Source: Scytalidium lignicola
Lineage: Eukaryota > Ascomycota > Leotiomycetes
Reading direction: 5' to 3'
DNA: 64,000 nucleotides
NCBI GenBank assembly: GCA_002812745.2
Contig: NCSJ02000220.1
Span: forward strand, 1-64,000
Numbering within the stretch: the first letter of the stretch is position 1; every line of letters starts with the position of its first letter. The notes under the pieces were generated by a model, which had not been told where the DNA came from, searched no databases, and saw only the letters and a list, made by a program, of their open reading frames with translations. Shown in pieces: positions 11,382-24,171 of the stretch. The position numbers and the translations under genes are program-made.

Positions 11382-12731
11382 CCTTATCTAAATTATCAGG
11401 TTTATGGGTTGGGTCTCCTTTACATAAGGAGGCTGTCGAATAAACTTAAATCAAATATCATTTTGAGTTGATGTATTTATTATTAACATTAATATTAACC
11501 TTTAATGTCTCGGAAGTGATTATCTATTTTTGCTCAGTTTATACAACAAAATTTAGGTCAAGTAATTCGCGCAAAATAATGAGAATTATTACATATTCTT
11601 ATTTTTTAATATGAACAGCAGAAGCAGATCCGTCGATCATACCTTACACTTCCTGAAAAGCGGGCGATCAGCTATTGGAAATCTTGACTAGATAGTCTTT
11701 AGCCATCAATAATGGGAAGCAATAAGGGATTGGTGTTTTCCCTGGTGAAAATAATCGCGTTAGAGGTGGTGATAGACACACGTTGCTCAGAGAGAATACA
11801 ATTGAGTTAATTAGCTATCTTACAAGAGAGCTACAGTACAATTTAAGGTGTAGACAGTATTCCGGGATTTCCCTAGGTCTACGGTGAGTAACAGCGTAAT
11901 TTCAGGTTCGGAGTGTTGAATTCCCCCCCAACTTAGTTAGCCATTAGTAGGATTACGTAAGTTCTAGCACAACCACTTAAGTTAGCTCACCCTCTAACAT
12001 GAGGTCTATTAGCGCAATCGGTTTGTAGTGGAACTTTGTATTGTACCGGAAGCATATCCGAGACTGCTACTAACTATAATGCTTAAATACTGTAATAAGT
12101 AAAGAATATGTGTGCCAACCGTGATGATCTCTCTTTAAGCAAACCTTTGGCGCTTTATCCCTCAAAGTTACCCCCGCTTTGCCAAGATGGATGGCCGCTC
12201 TAAATATCGAGTTTCTACTAATACGGCGGTGGACCGGGAATTGCACGTGTATGTTAAAATAGGCACCCCTAGAACGCTTAACATTGGCGGTGACGCGGAA
12301 CTTAGACAAAGTCCGCTCTCCCCTGCACTGGACCCACCCGAAGCAACTTTCATCGAGCTTTGATGTGTGTTAGCCCCCTCTAGACCTCGTCCATCGACAA
12401 CCTAGGTAATATGAGCGTTCGTTCATTTGATGATGAGAGATAGATAGTAGCTGCAAGAGCAGGCTCACCCTCTGCTGTGGTGTGCTCCTACGCCATCGAC
12501 AGAGTGGTGGATTTGTAATGGGCTGGAAATGAAGGAATGGGAAATCTGATTCCACAAGTGGTGGCCCATAGCCGTCACTTGTCTGCCTATATATAAGACC
12601 TATTTGGTCCTATAATGTCCGCAATTCAAACCCAGTACGTGGTTTCCATCTCAGCATCATCCTCGCACTCTTCCTCATAAAGTTTACAAGACACTTTTTT
12701 CCTCTTCCTTTTTTAACAAGGCACTTTCGAT
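11382..12731. other. Intergenic, AT-rich; NmrA-like gene promoter at right end
   Basis: No convincing gene. Minus-strand open frames at 12070-12555 show no known domain. The last 150 bp carry the TATA box and CT-rich leader of the next gene. Confidence 0.5.
12588..12597 (+). promoter_or_regulatory. TATA box of the NmrA-like gene
   Basis: TATATATAAG about 135 bp before the ATG at 12732, followed by a pyrimidine-rich tract (12660-12715) typical of fungal 5' leaders. Confidence 0.6.
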
Positions 12732-13652
12732 ATGGCTACCTACTTAGTTACACAGGCGACTGGCCAGCAAAGCCAATGGGTTATCACGCATCTGCTTGCT
12801 GCGGGGGCCAAAGTTCATGCAATCGTACGCGACCTTCAGAAAGTCCCACCAGTCCTAGAGAAAGAGGGTATCACGCTCTTCAAAGGTGAAAGCAAAAATT
12901 TTGAAGAAGTCTTCCAGGCAGCACAAGGTTGCAAAGGAGCTTTCCTGAACACGTTCCCCTGGCCAGGATTGGAAGCTCAACAGGCTAAGACAGTTGTTGA
13001 GGCATGCAAGAAAGCCGGAATTGAGAGCATTGTCGCTTCTACGACCTCTACCACGGGCGATAGGGCCATGTGGGATGATGCTGCGACGGAGGAAATTGGA
13101 TTGCGCCAGTACTTCCTGTCCAAGGTAGAGGTTGAGGAGGCCGTCCGTGGTGGCAATTTCAAAGCCTACACTATTCTTCGGCCGGCAGTCCTCCATTCGG
13201 ACTTCATGTTACCAGGTGTTTATGGCAACTTTCCTGGGCTTCCGACACGCGGAGAGCTAGATCATGCTTGCAATGATGGCGTCCGGTTACCTTTTACAGA
13301 TGCACACGACGTTGGAAAGTACGCAGCGGCGGCTTTGCAGGATCCAGCCAAGTTCGGTGGTCAGGAGATCCATCTTCTCAACGAACTCCTCACTATGGAA
13401 GAGGTACGCGATATCCTTGTCAAGGTTAGTGGCAGAGATGTGCGAGTGAGAAAACTGTCCCCTGTGGAAGGAGAGGAGGCGAAAGCTACTGTTTTCGGCA
13501 TGCGATTTCACCTTATGGCAAACACAAGAGACTTCAGCGCTTATGGAAACCAGGTCATGGAAGTCCAAACCAAGTTTGGCATACCATTTACCTCGCTTGA
13601 AATGTCTTTGCAGAGGGATAAGGCCCGCCTTTTAGAGTGTCTGCCGGCGTAA
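12732..13652 (+). CDS. NmrA-like NAD(P)-binding protein, 306 aa, intronless
   Basis: Cytosolic atypical short-chain dehydrogenase fold. The N terminus starts directly with the first beta strand and dinucleotide loop (TYLVTQATGQQSQWVITHLL). It continues with VHAIVRD after strand 2, then GCKGAFLNTFPWPG, VVEACKKAGIESIVASTTS, a KVEVEEAVRGG helix and LRPAVLHSDFM. NmrA-family members are redox/dinucleotide sensors or isoflavone-reductase-like enzymes; NmrA itself restrains GATA factor AreA. The catalytic YxxxK of classical SDRs is not obvious. The glycine loop is altered (TQATGQQSQ instead of the usual TGATGxQG), which could weaken or change cofactor binding. Length is normal. No introns. It may belong with the P450 and transporter upstream, but only proximity says so. 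Confidence 0.87.
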   Translation: MATYLVTQATGQQSQWVITHLLAAGAKVHAIVRDLQKVPPVLEKEGITLFKGESKNFEEVFQAAQGCKGAFLNTFPWPGLEAQQAKTVVEACKKAGIESIVASTTSTTGDRAMWDDAATEEIGLRQYFLSKVEVEEAVRGGNFKAYTILRPAVLHSDFMLPGVYGNFPGLPTRGELDHACNDGVRLPFTDAHDVGKYAAAALQDPAKFGGQEIHLLNELLTMEEVRDILVKVSGRDVRVRKLSPVEGEEAKATVFGMRFHLMANTRDFSAYGNQVMEVQTKFGIPFTSLEMSLQRDKARLLECLPA

Positions 13653-15673
13653 TATCATAGTTGTATTTATATGGCGGAAACCGGTTATGGTTTAACTATG
13701 ATGGCCGCCACCGTCGGGGTCAATGTCACTGGAAGTAAAAAAACCGGGGGTTCGCCATTTATTTATTAGTATTTAGTATTTTCTTAATTTAATTCAATTA
13801 GGGGTAGCTTTGATTTTAGCTCATACTAAATTAACTAAATTACTTCCGAACCCTGAAAAAAAAAAGCAATATCTTAAAGGAGATAATTCGGATAAGGAGC
13901 TACGCCGGTCGTACGAGATTGCTCTTGTGGATTAGGTTGAGGAATCTATTGAGATTGATGGTCAAGTTGTTTTGTTTTCCTCTCGCTTCAGTTAAGGCAT
14001 TGGAAGGCCATCGAGTTGAGTTGGATCTTCACCTCCAGCATGCTCTACGGCTGATCAATCGCCAACAGCCTACCGCCCTCTCTAATGAGTAGATAGGAAC
14101 CTCTTAAGGTCATGTATTATGTTTGTTCAGCTCATTATTCTGCAAGCCCACGTTTGGTAAAGTTTTGAGTGGTTTACAGTAAATTTCAAATGATTTACCA
14201 GCATTTACGGTGATAAACTGAAGCATCCCCTCGAGCTCCACTCGCTTAGACTTATTAGGCCAAAATTTATATAAGTAATATTCAAGGATTCTACCTACTC
14301 AACGGCCTTCTTCAGTGGTAAAACGTGTTTAAATATAAGGCAACAACGCTAAAAGTGGCCATTTTGGCCATTTGGAGCTTGAGGGGATAAAATGGTTTAT
14401 TAATAAGAATATGAGATCTGGTGCTCGGTCCTCCTAATGCATCTGCATTACACGTAAGGTACCCTGTATGTACTTCACTACGCCTCGTGTATAATGTTTC
14501 CGCGCTGGGAAGCACTGTAAATGTAAACTTCCCATGTTGCCCCGACTGTTTGATCAACACGACTCCCTGTGGGGGAAGTTATTTGAACCGCCCCGGGGAC
14601 GATGAGAAAGATGGCTCTCTCATTCGTCAGCGATTTCTATCTTTCATAATCTCTTCTCTAGACTGCGATGCAACGTATCCGCTATTTCCCCAGATTTGTC
14701 TACGTAACTGGTACGTGTAAGGTCAGACTCTAAACTATTCAGGGCAAGTGCCATCGCGCCACCGTACACAGATGTAACATCCGTGCGGAGATACGCGTAG
14801 CCCCGCCCCCAGTGTCCCCATATGCGCAAGCAATTTGAAGATGGCAGCGATAGAGAAAATTAAAAAAACGAACAATGTATTGGATATTTATGAAGAGAAT
14901 AATCTGTTAGTAAAAATCACCAATAAATTTATTCATTAAATGCCGTTACAATAGACCTATTCACTAAGCTTAAAAGTTGTGATGAACGCTTTGATCGTAG
15001 TTGCCAAGCAAATCTCACAGATGAGAATATGCGATTAAGTATCAATTTTAAGGTTGAGCAAGGTGTCAATTGTTATCAGACTGTTCAAGGCATGAAAGAA
15101 AATGCATAATTATTAATACAGGAGCTTTATCACCGCTAGATATGATTATAAATTACTTCTTTAATGTGACATTATTTAATAGCTTATGCAGGACCCGTCT
15201 ATTACCCGGTTGTCCTAGCATTATATGCTTACTTTGCATTAACACTTGATACGTCGGGGTTCAAACGGCATTTCCAATACGCATGGTGGCGCTGTACCCC
15301 AGAGCTCATGCACACGACACTCCAACGAGATGAATAACTCCGTCCAACGTAACTCCCAAGACAGACTAGGTGAGATTTCGATATGATTGCGCTATGACAC
15401 GTCCCCCCTATCATTCGTCTCTAGTTGCCTAAAATGGCTTCAAATATCAGCCTATCATCCAAGAGAAGCTGCTTAACAAAAAGGCTCCCCTGAGAGGTGG
15501 TGAATCCAAAGGTATAAAGACCCAAGTCAGAACTCAAATTGAGGAACCCATTAATTAAATATAAGATAACAGCACCTACTACGCCGGTAAAGGTCAATTT
15601 ATTTTGAAAAGTACCGATTATCTTGCTCTGAACCCTCATCTCTACTCATATAACCCTTCTCGTAAGCATCAAT
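13653..15673. other. Gene-poor AT-rich stretch
   Basis: Two kilobases without a recognisable gene. Open frames at 14312-14829 on both strands and 15421-15639 (minus) are shadow-like and lack motifs. GC content rises locally around 14400-14820 for no visible reason. Confidence 0.5.
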
Positions 15674-17389
15674 ATGAGCGACATATTGAAGCCAGATGCA
15701 GAGTTTATTGAGTCTACAATCACTGGTCCTGAGTCGGAGTCTACAGACAGTCCAACATGGCGGTTAGACCCTCATGACCCTCTGAACTGGAGTCCAACAC
15801 AAAAATTCATTATTCTACTTACAACTGCCGTATGGTCATTTATTGGAACGGCGTTCACTACTATCGTGGCTCCTGCATTGCAAGTTATCACCGACGATTT
15901 GGGCAATGACTTTAGTGTCTCAACATATCTAGTAGGAGGTCCAATCCTAGCCTATGGCGTTACATCCTTGATATGGGTGCCCTTAGGGAACAGATTCGGT
16001 GTCCGCTTCGTCTTTGTTGGCTGTGCGCTGGTCGCTGGCCTATTGAGCATATGGGGAGCGAAAGCAACTAGTTTTAGTGATCTTGCTGCTTCTCGTACAC
16101 TGGCAAATGGATTCTTCGCATCTCCCGAGACTCTGGGCCCGCAGATGGTTGGAGATGTATTTTTCATGGAAGATAGAGCTAAGGCTCTTACATTTATATG
16201 TGTCTTTCAGGCTGGTGGGTTTTCACTTGGGCCATTGCTCGGGTCATATATCCTTCGGTGAGGTTTCCAGTTTGAACTAGGACGTCGTATATATGCTAAC
16301 CATTTATCTTTGATTGTTATAGAGATACAAACAATTGGAGGTGGTTGCAGTGGACTTCTTCCATCATATCTCTAGCTTTGGCTGTCGTCCTTTTCCTTTG
16401 TTACCCTGAAACACAATACAATAAGAGCAGAGAAGGAAGAGTAATAAAACGACGTATGATCGATAATTTCAGATTCTGGCCAGTCAGTGGTGGTGGGAAA
16501 CCAAAAGTGCAAAGGTAGACACATTTCGCTCTTGTTGGAACTAGCAACTAATATGACGGACAGTTTTATCACTGCTTTTATTTATCCTTTCAATTACCTC
16601 CCTCATCCAATAGTCATAGTAAACACCATCTACTTTTCTTTGTGTTTGGTTGTCAATGCCTTTCTGCTAGTAGGTTCATTCCATTAAAGACACAGATATA
16701 CTGCAACCATACTGATTTAAAAATAACTGCACAGACGATACAAGCTATCACCTACCAGACTGTCTTTGGTTTCGATTTGGCTGAGAGTGGATTGACATAT
16801 CTTGCGCCAGCGATCGGAACTTGGATGGCTATTTTTTTCTCTGGGATCTTCAGTGACTGGTTAATGGGAAAGTACAAAAATTTTGACGGTACTCAATTTC
16901 CGGAGCGTCGATTACTGTTGTTGATTGGTACCGGAACTGTATACGTAGCTGGAACATTGATATATGGGCTATGTGTACAAGCCAAGACGCACTGGGCTCT
17001 TCCTCTTATCGGTTCGCTGTTTAGTAAGTTGTTCATCTGCGGCACTACCTGCTAAAGATTTGTACTAATGTTTACTAGTTGGGTTTGGTTTTGTGACGGC
17101 GAATAGTATTTCCTTTGCTTATTTACTGGATGTATATGAGGCGAGAACTGACGCTGTTATGGTAATTTTTCATAGCGTCAAAAACTTTGCAGCTTTTGGT
17201 ATCACGTTCGCGATTGTACCATGGATTACTGCAAGCGGATATGCTGTCCCATTTGGTGTTCTAACATCAATCTTAGTTTTTGCTCATCTTTTGTTGTTTT
17301 CTATGTATTGGCTTGGGCCATATCTTAGGAGTTGGAGTATGCGGAAATTCAAAACAGCACGACCAACCCATCATGGAGATATTTTCTAA
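15674..17389 (+). CDS. MFS transporter, DHA1 drug:H+ antiporter type, 493 aa
   Basis: Plasma-membrane efflux-type carrier. Exons 15674-16257, 16323-16514, 16564-16669, 16735-17023 and 17079-17389 sum to 1482 nt in frame. The start region has the DPHDPLNWS signature that precedes TM1 in this fungal family. PLGNRFGVR is the motif-A-like loop 2-3, SLGPLLGSYI lies in TM5, and YPETQYNK closes the first half before a central cytosolic loop. Introns are 49-65 nt with GT-AG ends. The central loop is short (about 40 residues), so the protein is at the small end for DHA1 members. The substrate is unknown; toxin or metabolite export would fit the setting beside an ABC exporter. Confidence 0.87.
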
Positions 17390-18040
17390 GTGCGATGGAT
17401 TTTCTAATTTGGATGGAATGAGAGAATGGTTTCCTTGGTAGCCTATTGGATAAAACATAACATATGATTATTCTCTTGTCTAACTTTTTAGTATTACTCT
17501 CGATGGTCATTATATCATAGTTAAATATCATGTTTAAAAGTTACAATAGTTTCGGTTTTTATATCTATATAATACTAATTAACTTGGGATAATCGGCGTA
17601 TGAAACAGTGACAAAGATTGGCGAATATCTTGATTCCCTGTTTAAAAGAAAGCTATCCGTAAGAAGATTTGAGGAATCGATAATAGAAACAGGAGTGGGG
17701 CCGGAAACGAACCAAGCATGACGGACGTTTCTGTGGTCTGTTAACTAGGCAAATGATGACTATCAGGTGCGCAGGATTGCTAGGAAGAAATAGATAGTAG
17801 CACCTTATCCCTATTGAAATATTATATTCATTACCGTATCCTACCTAATATTTTATATTCTTATTTCAAACATTTCAATTTTTAACTTAGACAGGTGATG
17901 AAATTGTTACGGCTTGATCAGTTGAGTGGTATATGACCTTTTAGCCTTGGTCCAGCCAATTTTCCATATCTTTATATTTACTTATCACCCTTGTATTAAA
18001 AAGAAGAAGAAGAAGTGATCACAGCTGGTTGTTTAACCTG

Positions 18041-18145
18041 AATCCGCACCTGCACGAAATCCGTTCCCGTTCAGAAAGGTGAGCAGGGCCGCTTTATCAG
18101 TAATACTGGATGAGCTAAGGTGAGTAAAGGTGAGGCGAGGGTGGG
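18041..18145. repeat. Dispersed repeat, copy A
   Basis: Shares a roughly 100-bp alignable block with 37312-37415. The core TTCAGAAAGGTG is identical and most of the other differences nearby are C/T or G/A transitions. Its right part, rich in GGTGAG, also resembles 43839-43870. It is probably a decayed transposable-element fragment. Confidence 0.55.
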
Positions 18146-18770
18146 AAGCAACAGTGGACAGCAGCAGAGTCGGCCCGAGCATGGATTAAGAGGCCATTTT
18201 AGCGCCCTAAGGGGCTCGTTTTAGCTCCCACTCCGCCAACACAGTTTCAGCACAGGTTTCCAAGCAGAGAACGCGACAGAAGGTGGGAGAGGAAGCAAGA
18301 TAGGCGAGTTGGGGTTGGAGGCGAGTTTCCGCTAAAAAGGGGCAGGAAATATCAATGTTACGTGGCCGACCGTGGGAATACATCGCCTTCAGAGGTACGA
18401 AAACGTCGCGGTTACTCACTAGCGCCCAATGAATCAGAAGTGTATAGATAGAAGAAACATCAATGGTTAAGCAATCGGAGATTTAAGAAAATCTCGTCGA
18501 TAAGCATCATTAAGAGCCACTAGCGCTATATATTAGTGCTTCAATTTTGTTCTTACTAAAGTTCAACNTTTTTTGTAAGAATACGATGCTTGAGCATACA
18601 GCACGTCAATCAAGATACACCTACATAACGAGGCCACCGTCTTGACACAAATCGGCGGCTAGCCGGGGTTATTGCCCTGGAGGTAGATCTTTTTGTAGCT
18701 CAATTAAAGAGAAGCTACAAANTTTTTTTAATCTTTTCGAATAAGATAAAATATTTATAAATATACTTAA

Positions 18771-18790
18771 AATAATAATAATAATAATAA
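18771..18790. repeat. (AAT)n microsatellite
   Basis: About seven AAT units in AT-rich spacer upstream of the ABC transporter. Confidence 0.85.
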
Positions 18791-19578
18791 CATTGATTTT
18801 CACTTAGTATTGATACATCTTTACCGTCGAGCTGCCCCAACAGGACATACGCAGCAGGATGTTGAACTTCTACGGTACTTCCATTTCCGATCTACCGAGA
18901 AGGTGGCATGCCTCTTACTAACTATGTAGCCATGGGTCGCTATGGTCTCCTTACTTTGCCACCCACTGCATCACCCCCCAGAATGCCTAGGTATTAAGGA
19001 CGGTATTATTTATCCTGACATCCGTGACATTAACAGTGCATGACAGGCGAGGGGACTAGGCTTAATCTAGAGAGACCCATCGCCTCCAGTTAGTTTAAGT
19101 TATCACGGACCAAATAGGAACTATCAAGCTTTTACCTCTTTTGTTGGAGCCTAAAGTTAATATGTTACACCTTAATTAATTCTAGCAGTTCTTGGTATGT
19201 CCTGATCTATGGAAAAAGAATCCTAGCTATTGCGTGAATCGTTAACCTTGATCGGGAGTTCTCAAGAGTTCATCGGAGGTTCGGATATGGATCGATTCCG
19301 AACGGATGTTGGGTGTGGATGGTGGCTTGTCCTGGAATTATATGAGGACCGGATATCAAAGTTCACCGAAATAGCAATTATCTGGTGATTGCTAGAAACG
19401 TATGCTGGAAACCTAAAGGTAGGAGATACTTATCTCCTCAAATACCAGATTGAAGCCGCCAGACACTGCGTTTTGGTCCCAACCTGTATCATGTGAAGCT
19501 ACGTCACTAGCAGTCGTCCTGAAAGAAATAGTTACATTAGCTAGTCAATATATGTTACAAACATCGTGTAATTACAAT

Positions 19579-22500
19579 ATGGGCAATGCCGAAATCGTTG
19601 AAGCTGCAGATTCTAGCTTCTCAACAAGACGGACCCAAACCGATCCTGATGAGACAACATTATCACCTACTCCAGAGACAAGCCAGAGAGTTATAGAGCC
19701 TCTTACTGATCACCAGGCAGCTGCTGATATAACGGACAGCGATGGTATTCGAGAGAAGGAAGATAATGAAGAAATCAGAGGACTCGCGCGCCAGTATACA
19801 AGGCATTCTGTTTACTCGTCAAACGATGCTAATCCTTTCCGCGCTGAGCCAGGCTCAACGCTTGACCCGGAATCAGATAATTTCAGTCCCAGAGCCTATG
19901 CAAAGGCTATGATGAAGCTACGCAACGAAGATAGCGACCGCTTCATGGGCAGGACCGCCGGTGTTGTCTTCAGAAATGTCAATGTGTACGGGTTTGGCAC
20001 TGCGACTGACTACCAGAAGACGGTTAGCAACATCGTCTTACAAGCCGTTGGATACATACACAAACTCATGGGTACCCACAAGCGGAGAATCGACATTTTG
20101 AGAAATCTCGATGGTCTGGTCCGAGCTGGCGAGATGCTGGTCGTTCTAGGTCCTCCAGGATCGGGTTGTTCGACTTTTTTGAAAACAATTGCTGGTGAGA
20201 CGTATGGCTACTGGTTGGATAAAGGTTCTCATGTCAACTATCAGGGCATCAGTTGGCATGATATGCACAAACACTTTCGTGGTGAAGCTATTTACACCGC
20301 CGAGCAGGACGTCCACTTTCCACAGTTGACAGTGGGAGACACACTATATTTCGCTGCTCGTGCTAGAGCCCCCAAATTCATCCCTGGAAGCGTCGGGATC
20401 AAAGAATATGCTATTCATGTTCGTGACGTTATCATGGCTACCTTTGGGATCCGACACACGATTAATACTAAAGTGGGTAACGAGTATATCAGAGGTGTGT
20501 CTGGAGGTGAAAGGAAACGAGTCAGTATTGCTGAAGCGGCCCTGAATGGTGCCCCATTGCAATGTTGGGATAACTCGACACGAGGTCTGGATAGTGCAAA
20601 CGCAATTGGGTTCTGCAAAACTCTGCGGGTGGAGGCAGATATTTCCAATATTACTGCTGCTGTTGCCATCTATCAAGCCCCTCAAGCGGCTTATGATACT
20701 TTTGACAAGGCCCTTGTCTTGTATGAAGGACGCCAGATCTACTTTGGCAGCTCTAAGACAGCAAAGGACTATTTTGTCAACCTAGGTTTCGAATGTCCAG
20801 ATCGCCAGACGGTTCCGGACTTCCTGACCTCGATGACCAGTCCACATGAGCGGATCGTGCGACCAGGCTTCGAAGACAGAGTCCCGCGGACCCCAGATGA
20901 GTTTGCCGCAGTTTTCAAGAATAGTGCAGAGTACAAGGGTCTTATCGAAGAGATCGATGAATACGAAAGGGAGCATCCCATTGGAGGGCATGACTTGGAA
21001 AAATTTGAACAATCCAGAAAACTACAGCAAGCGAAAGCACAACGACTGAAGTCACCATATACACTTTCTTATGGACAGCAAGTTAGTCTTTGCCTATGGC
21101 GTGGCTTTAAACGTCTTCAGGCAGATCCAAGCTTAACGCTTACATCTCTATTTGGTAACTTTTTCATGTCATTGATTATCAGTTCAGTGTTCTACAATCT
21201 ACGTGTGGACACCTCTTCGTTCTATTCACGCTCAGCTCTGCTGTTTTTCGCCACTCTAATGAGTGCCTTCAGTTCCGCCTTGGAAATTCTTATCCTCTAT
21301 GCTCAGCGTCCTGTTGTCGAGAAACATACGCGTTACGCTTTATATCACCCTTCGGCAGAAGCATTTGCATCGGCATTAACTGATATACCTTACAAGGTTC
21401 TAAATTGTATCCTGTTTAACTCAACATTATATTTCATGACAAATCTCCGTCGCGAAGCAGGGGCATTCTTCTTCTTTTTGCTTTATTCGTTCGTTATCAC
21501 CCTTACCATGAGTATGATGTTCCGAACAATTGGTTCAATTTCTCGTACCTTAGAGCAAGCCATGATTCCAGCTTCATTATTTATTAATGGACTGATAATA
21601 TACACTGGGTTCGCTATCCCAACCACTTACATGCTAGGTTGGTCACGATGGATTAACTATTTGGACCCGGTTGCTTATGGCTTTGAAGCGTTAATGGTCA
21701 ACGAGTTCTCTGGGAGAGACTATCCCTGCAGTGCTATCGTTCCGTCATATGGCTCACTTGACAATGGCGCCTGTAGCGCTATTGGATCAGTACCAGGACA
21801 GCCATTTGTTAATGGCGATACCTACCTTCACTCTGCCTACCGCTATAGCTATTCGCACCGCTGGAGAAACTTTGGAATTCTCTGGGCGTTTTTGATATTC
21901 TTTTTCGTTCTTTATCTCTTAGCAACAGAATTTATACAAGCTAAGAAATCAAAAGGCGAGGTCATTGTCTTTCGCAGAGGCCATATACCCTCAGCTATAA
22001 AAAAACATCATGCAGATGATGTTGAGAGTGGATACACCAGAAATGCAGAAGTTGTAACGCAAGAAAAGTACCCAGCAGGTTGGGGCGCAATCCAACAGCA
22101 GACAGCTATTTTTCAATGGAGGAATATTTGTTATGATATTAAGATCAGAGGGGAAACAAGACGGATCCTTGATCATGTCGATGGGTGGGTCAAACCCGGA
22201 GTACTTACCGCACTGATGGGCGTGAGTGGCGCAGGAAAGACAACTCTTCTTGATGTTCTTGCAACGCGTGTGACAATGGGCGTGGTAACTGGTGAGATCT
22301 TAGTTGATGGAAAGCCAAGGGATAGTTCTTTCCAGAGAAAAACTGGCTATGTTCAGCAACAAGATCTTCATCTGGCTACCTCAACGGTGCGCGAAGCATT
22401 GATTTTCAGTGCTCTCCTACGGCAACCAGCTCATGTATCGAGGCAGGAAAAGATTGCTTACGTTGAGGAAGTGATCAAACTCTTGGAAATGGGCGAATAT

Positions 22501-24171
22501 GCCGACGCAGTTGTTGGAATTCTAGGAGAGGGGTTGAATGTAGAACAGAGGAAACGCCTTACTATTGGCGTGGAGCTTGCTGCAAAACCTCAGCTTCTAC
22601 TTTTCCTTGACGAGCCTACATCAGGGTTGGATTCTCAAACATCATGGTCAATTCTATCATTACTAGAGAAGCTTAAGAATAGTGGACAAGCAATTCTATG
22701 TACTATCCACCAGCCCTCCGCAATGCTCTTCCAGTGTTTCGATCGACTCTTATTTCTCGCAGAAGGTGGTAAAACGGTATATTTTGGCGATATAGGAGAA
22801 TCATCTCGGATCATGATTAACNTTTTTTGTGAAGAATGGTGCCTCGCCATGTCCACCTAATTCTAATCCTGCCGAGTGGATGTTGGAGGTAATTGGTGCC
22901 GCTCCTGGATCTCATAGTGATATCGACTGGCCTATTGTTTGGAGAGAATCCCCAGAATATGTTGGTGTGCACCAGGAATTGGATCAAATAAAGGCCGAAA
23001 GAGCTCCTCTAGCTGCAACAACATCGCATAAGGAAGACAAGGCGATTTATCGTGAATTCGCTGCTTCCTTCTGGGTCCAATATTCTGAAGTGCAGAAGCG
23101 TGTCTTCGAGCAACATTGGCGAACCCCAAGCTATGTCTGGTCGAAGTTTATTCTCTGCATTGCAACGGCATTATTCGTCGGCTTTTCATTTTTCAACGCG
23201 AAGAATACTATGCAAGGCCTACAGAATCAAATGTTTGGCTTGTTCATGCTACTAAGTATTTTTGGCCAGTTGACCCAAGGAATCATGCCTCTTTTCGTCA
23301 CTCAGCGGTCACTATATGAAGTTCGCGAACGTCCTACAAAAGCATATTCTTGGAAAGCCTTCATGCTCTCCAATATTATTGGCGAAATCCCTTGGAATAT
23401 ACTCTGTGCCACGCTTTTGTTTGTCTGCTGGTATTACCCCATTGGTCTTTATCGAAACGCAGAGCCTTCAAATGCCGTGACTGAACGTGGTGGTCTAATG
23501 TGGTTGCTGATCGTTGCCTTCCTTATGTTCACCTCATCCTTCGCTCATATGGTGATTGCGGGTATTGGGACTGCCGAAACTGGAGGTAATATAGCTACTC
23601 TGATGTTCTCACTCTGCATGATATTTTGTGGGTAAGTTACTATCACTACTTCGGTTCTATTTCCTCTTTCTAGTTTACTAACCTGTATATCAGTGTTCTC
23701 GCTTCTCCGCAAGCTCTTCCTGGTTTCTGGATCTTCATGTACCGGGTATCCCCTTTTACCTATCTGATCGAATCCATGTTGGCTACTGGTGTCAGTGACA
23801 CGAATGTTGTATGCGCCAATAACGAGTATCTGCGATTCAATCCTCCTGCTGGCCAAACTTGCGGTGTTTACATGGACAGATATATCGCTCAAAATGGAGG
23901 CTATTTGGTTGATAGTTCCGCAACTTCAAACTGCTCCTTTTGTCCCATTTCGAACACCAATAGCTTCCTTGCAGGACTCTCTGCAGATTCTGACAACACT
24001 TGGAGAGATTTCGGTCTATTGTGGGTGTACATCACTTTCAACGTCTTCGGCGCTCTGTTCTTATACTGGCTGGTTCGTGTTCCTAAGAAGACGGAAATTG
24101 CGAAGGAAGAGCAGACGCTTACTGTGGCTTCTACGAATGAAGAAAAACACACCCAGAATCATTCTAGTTGA
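19579..24171 (+). CDS. PDR-type ABC transporter (ABCG, full size), about 1509 aa
   Basis: Plasma-membrane drug/metabolite exporter with the order NBD1-TMD1-NBD2-TMD2. Exons are 19579-23631 and 23694-24171. NBD1 has the degenerate fungal PDR Walker A (GPPGSGCS, about residue 190), signature VSGGERKR (about 306) and [17 protein letters not shown]2 has canonical Walker [10 protein letters not shown] (about 880), variant signature LNVEQRKR (about 985) and [15 protein letters not shown]. Six-helix blocks follow each, with a PDR-typical Cys-rich external loop near the end. The frame breaks once, at the ambiguous base 22822: dropping the N restores [16 protein letters not shown] and 1510 codons in total. 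I therefore regard the gene as intact. The start was chosen for its better context (ATGG, A at -3); 19552 is an in-frame alternative. Confidence 0.92.

Larger units (their letters stand above)
17390..19578. other. Long AT-rich spacer with repeat remnants
   Basis: No gene recognised. Contains an (AAG)5 run at 18001-18015, a degenerate dispersed repeat (18041-18145), an (AAT)n run, two ambiguous bases (18568, 18722) and the promoter of the ABC gene. A minus frame at 18207-18419 has no motif. Confidence 0.55.

Noticed and set aside
15245..15275. GGGGTTCAAAC, resembling a tRNA B-box
   Set aside because: No matching A-box, acceptor stem or cloverleaf could be formed around it.
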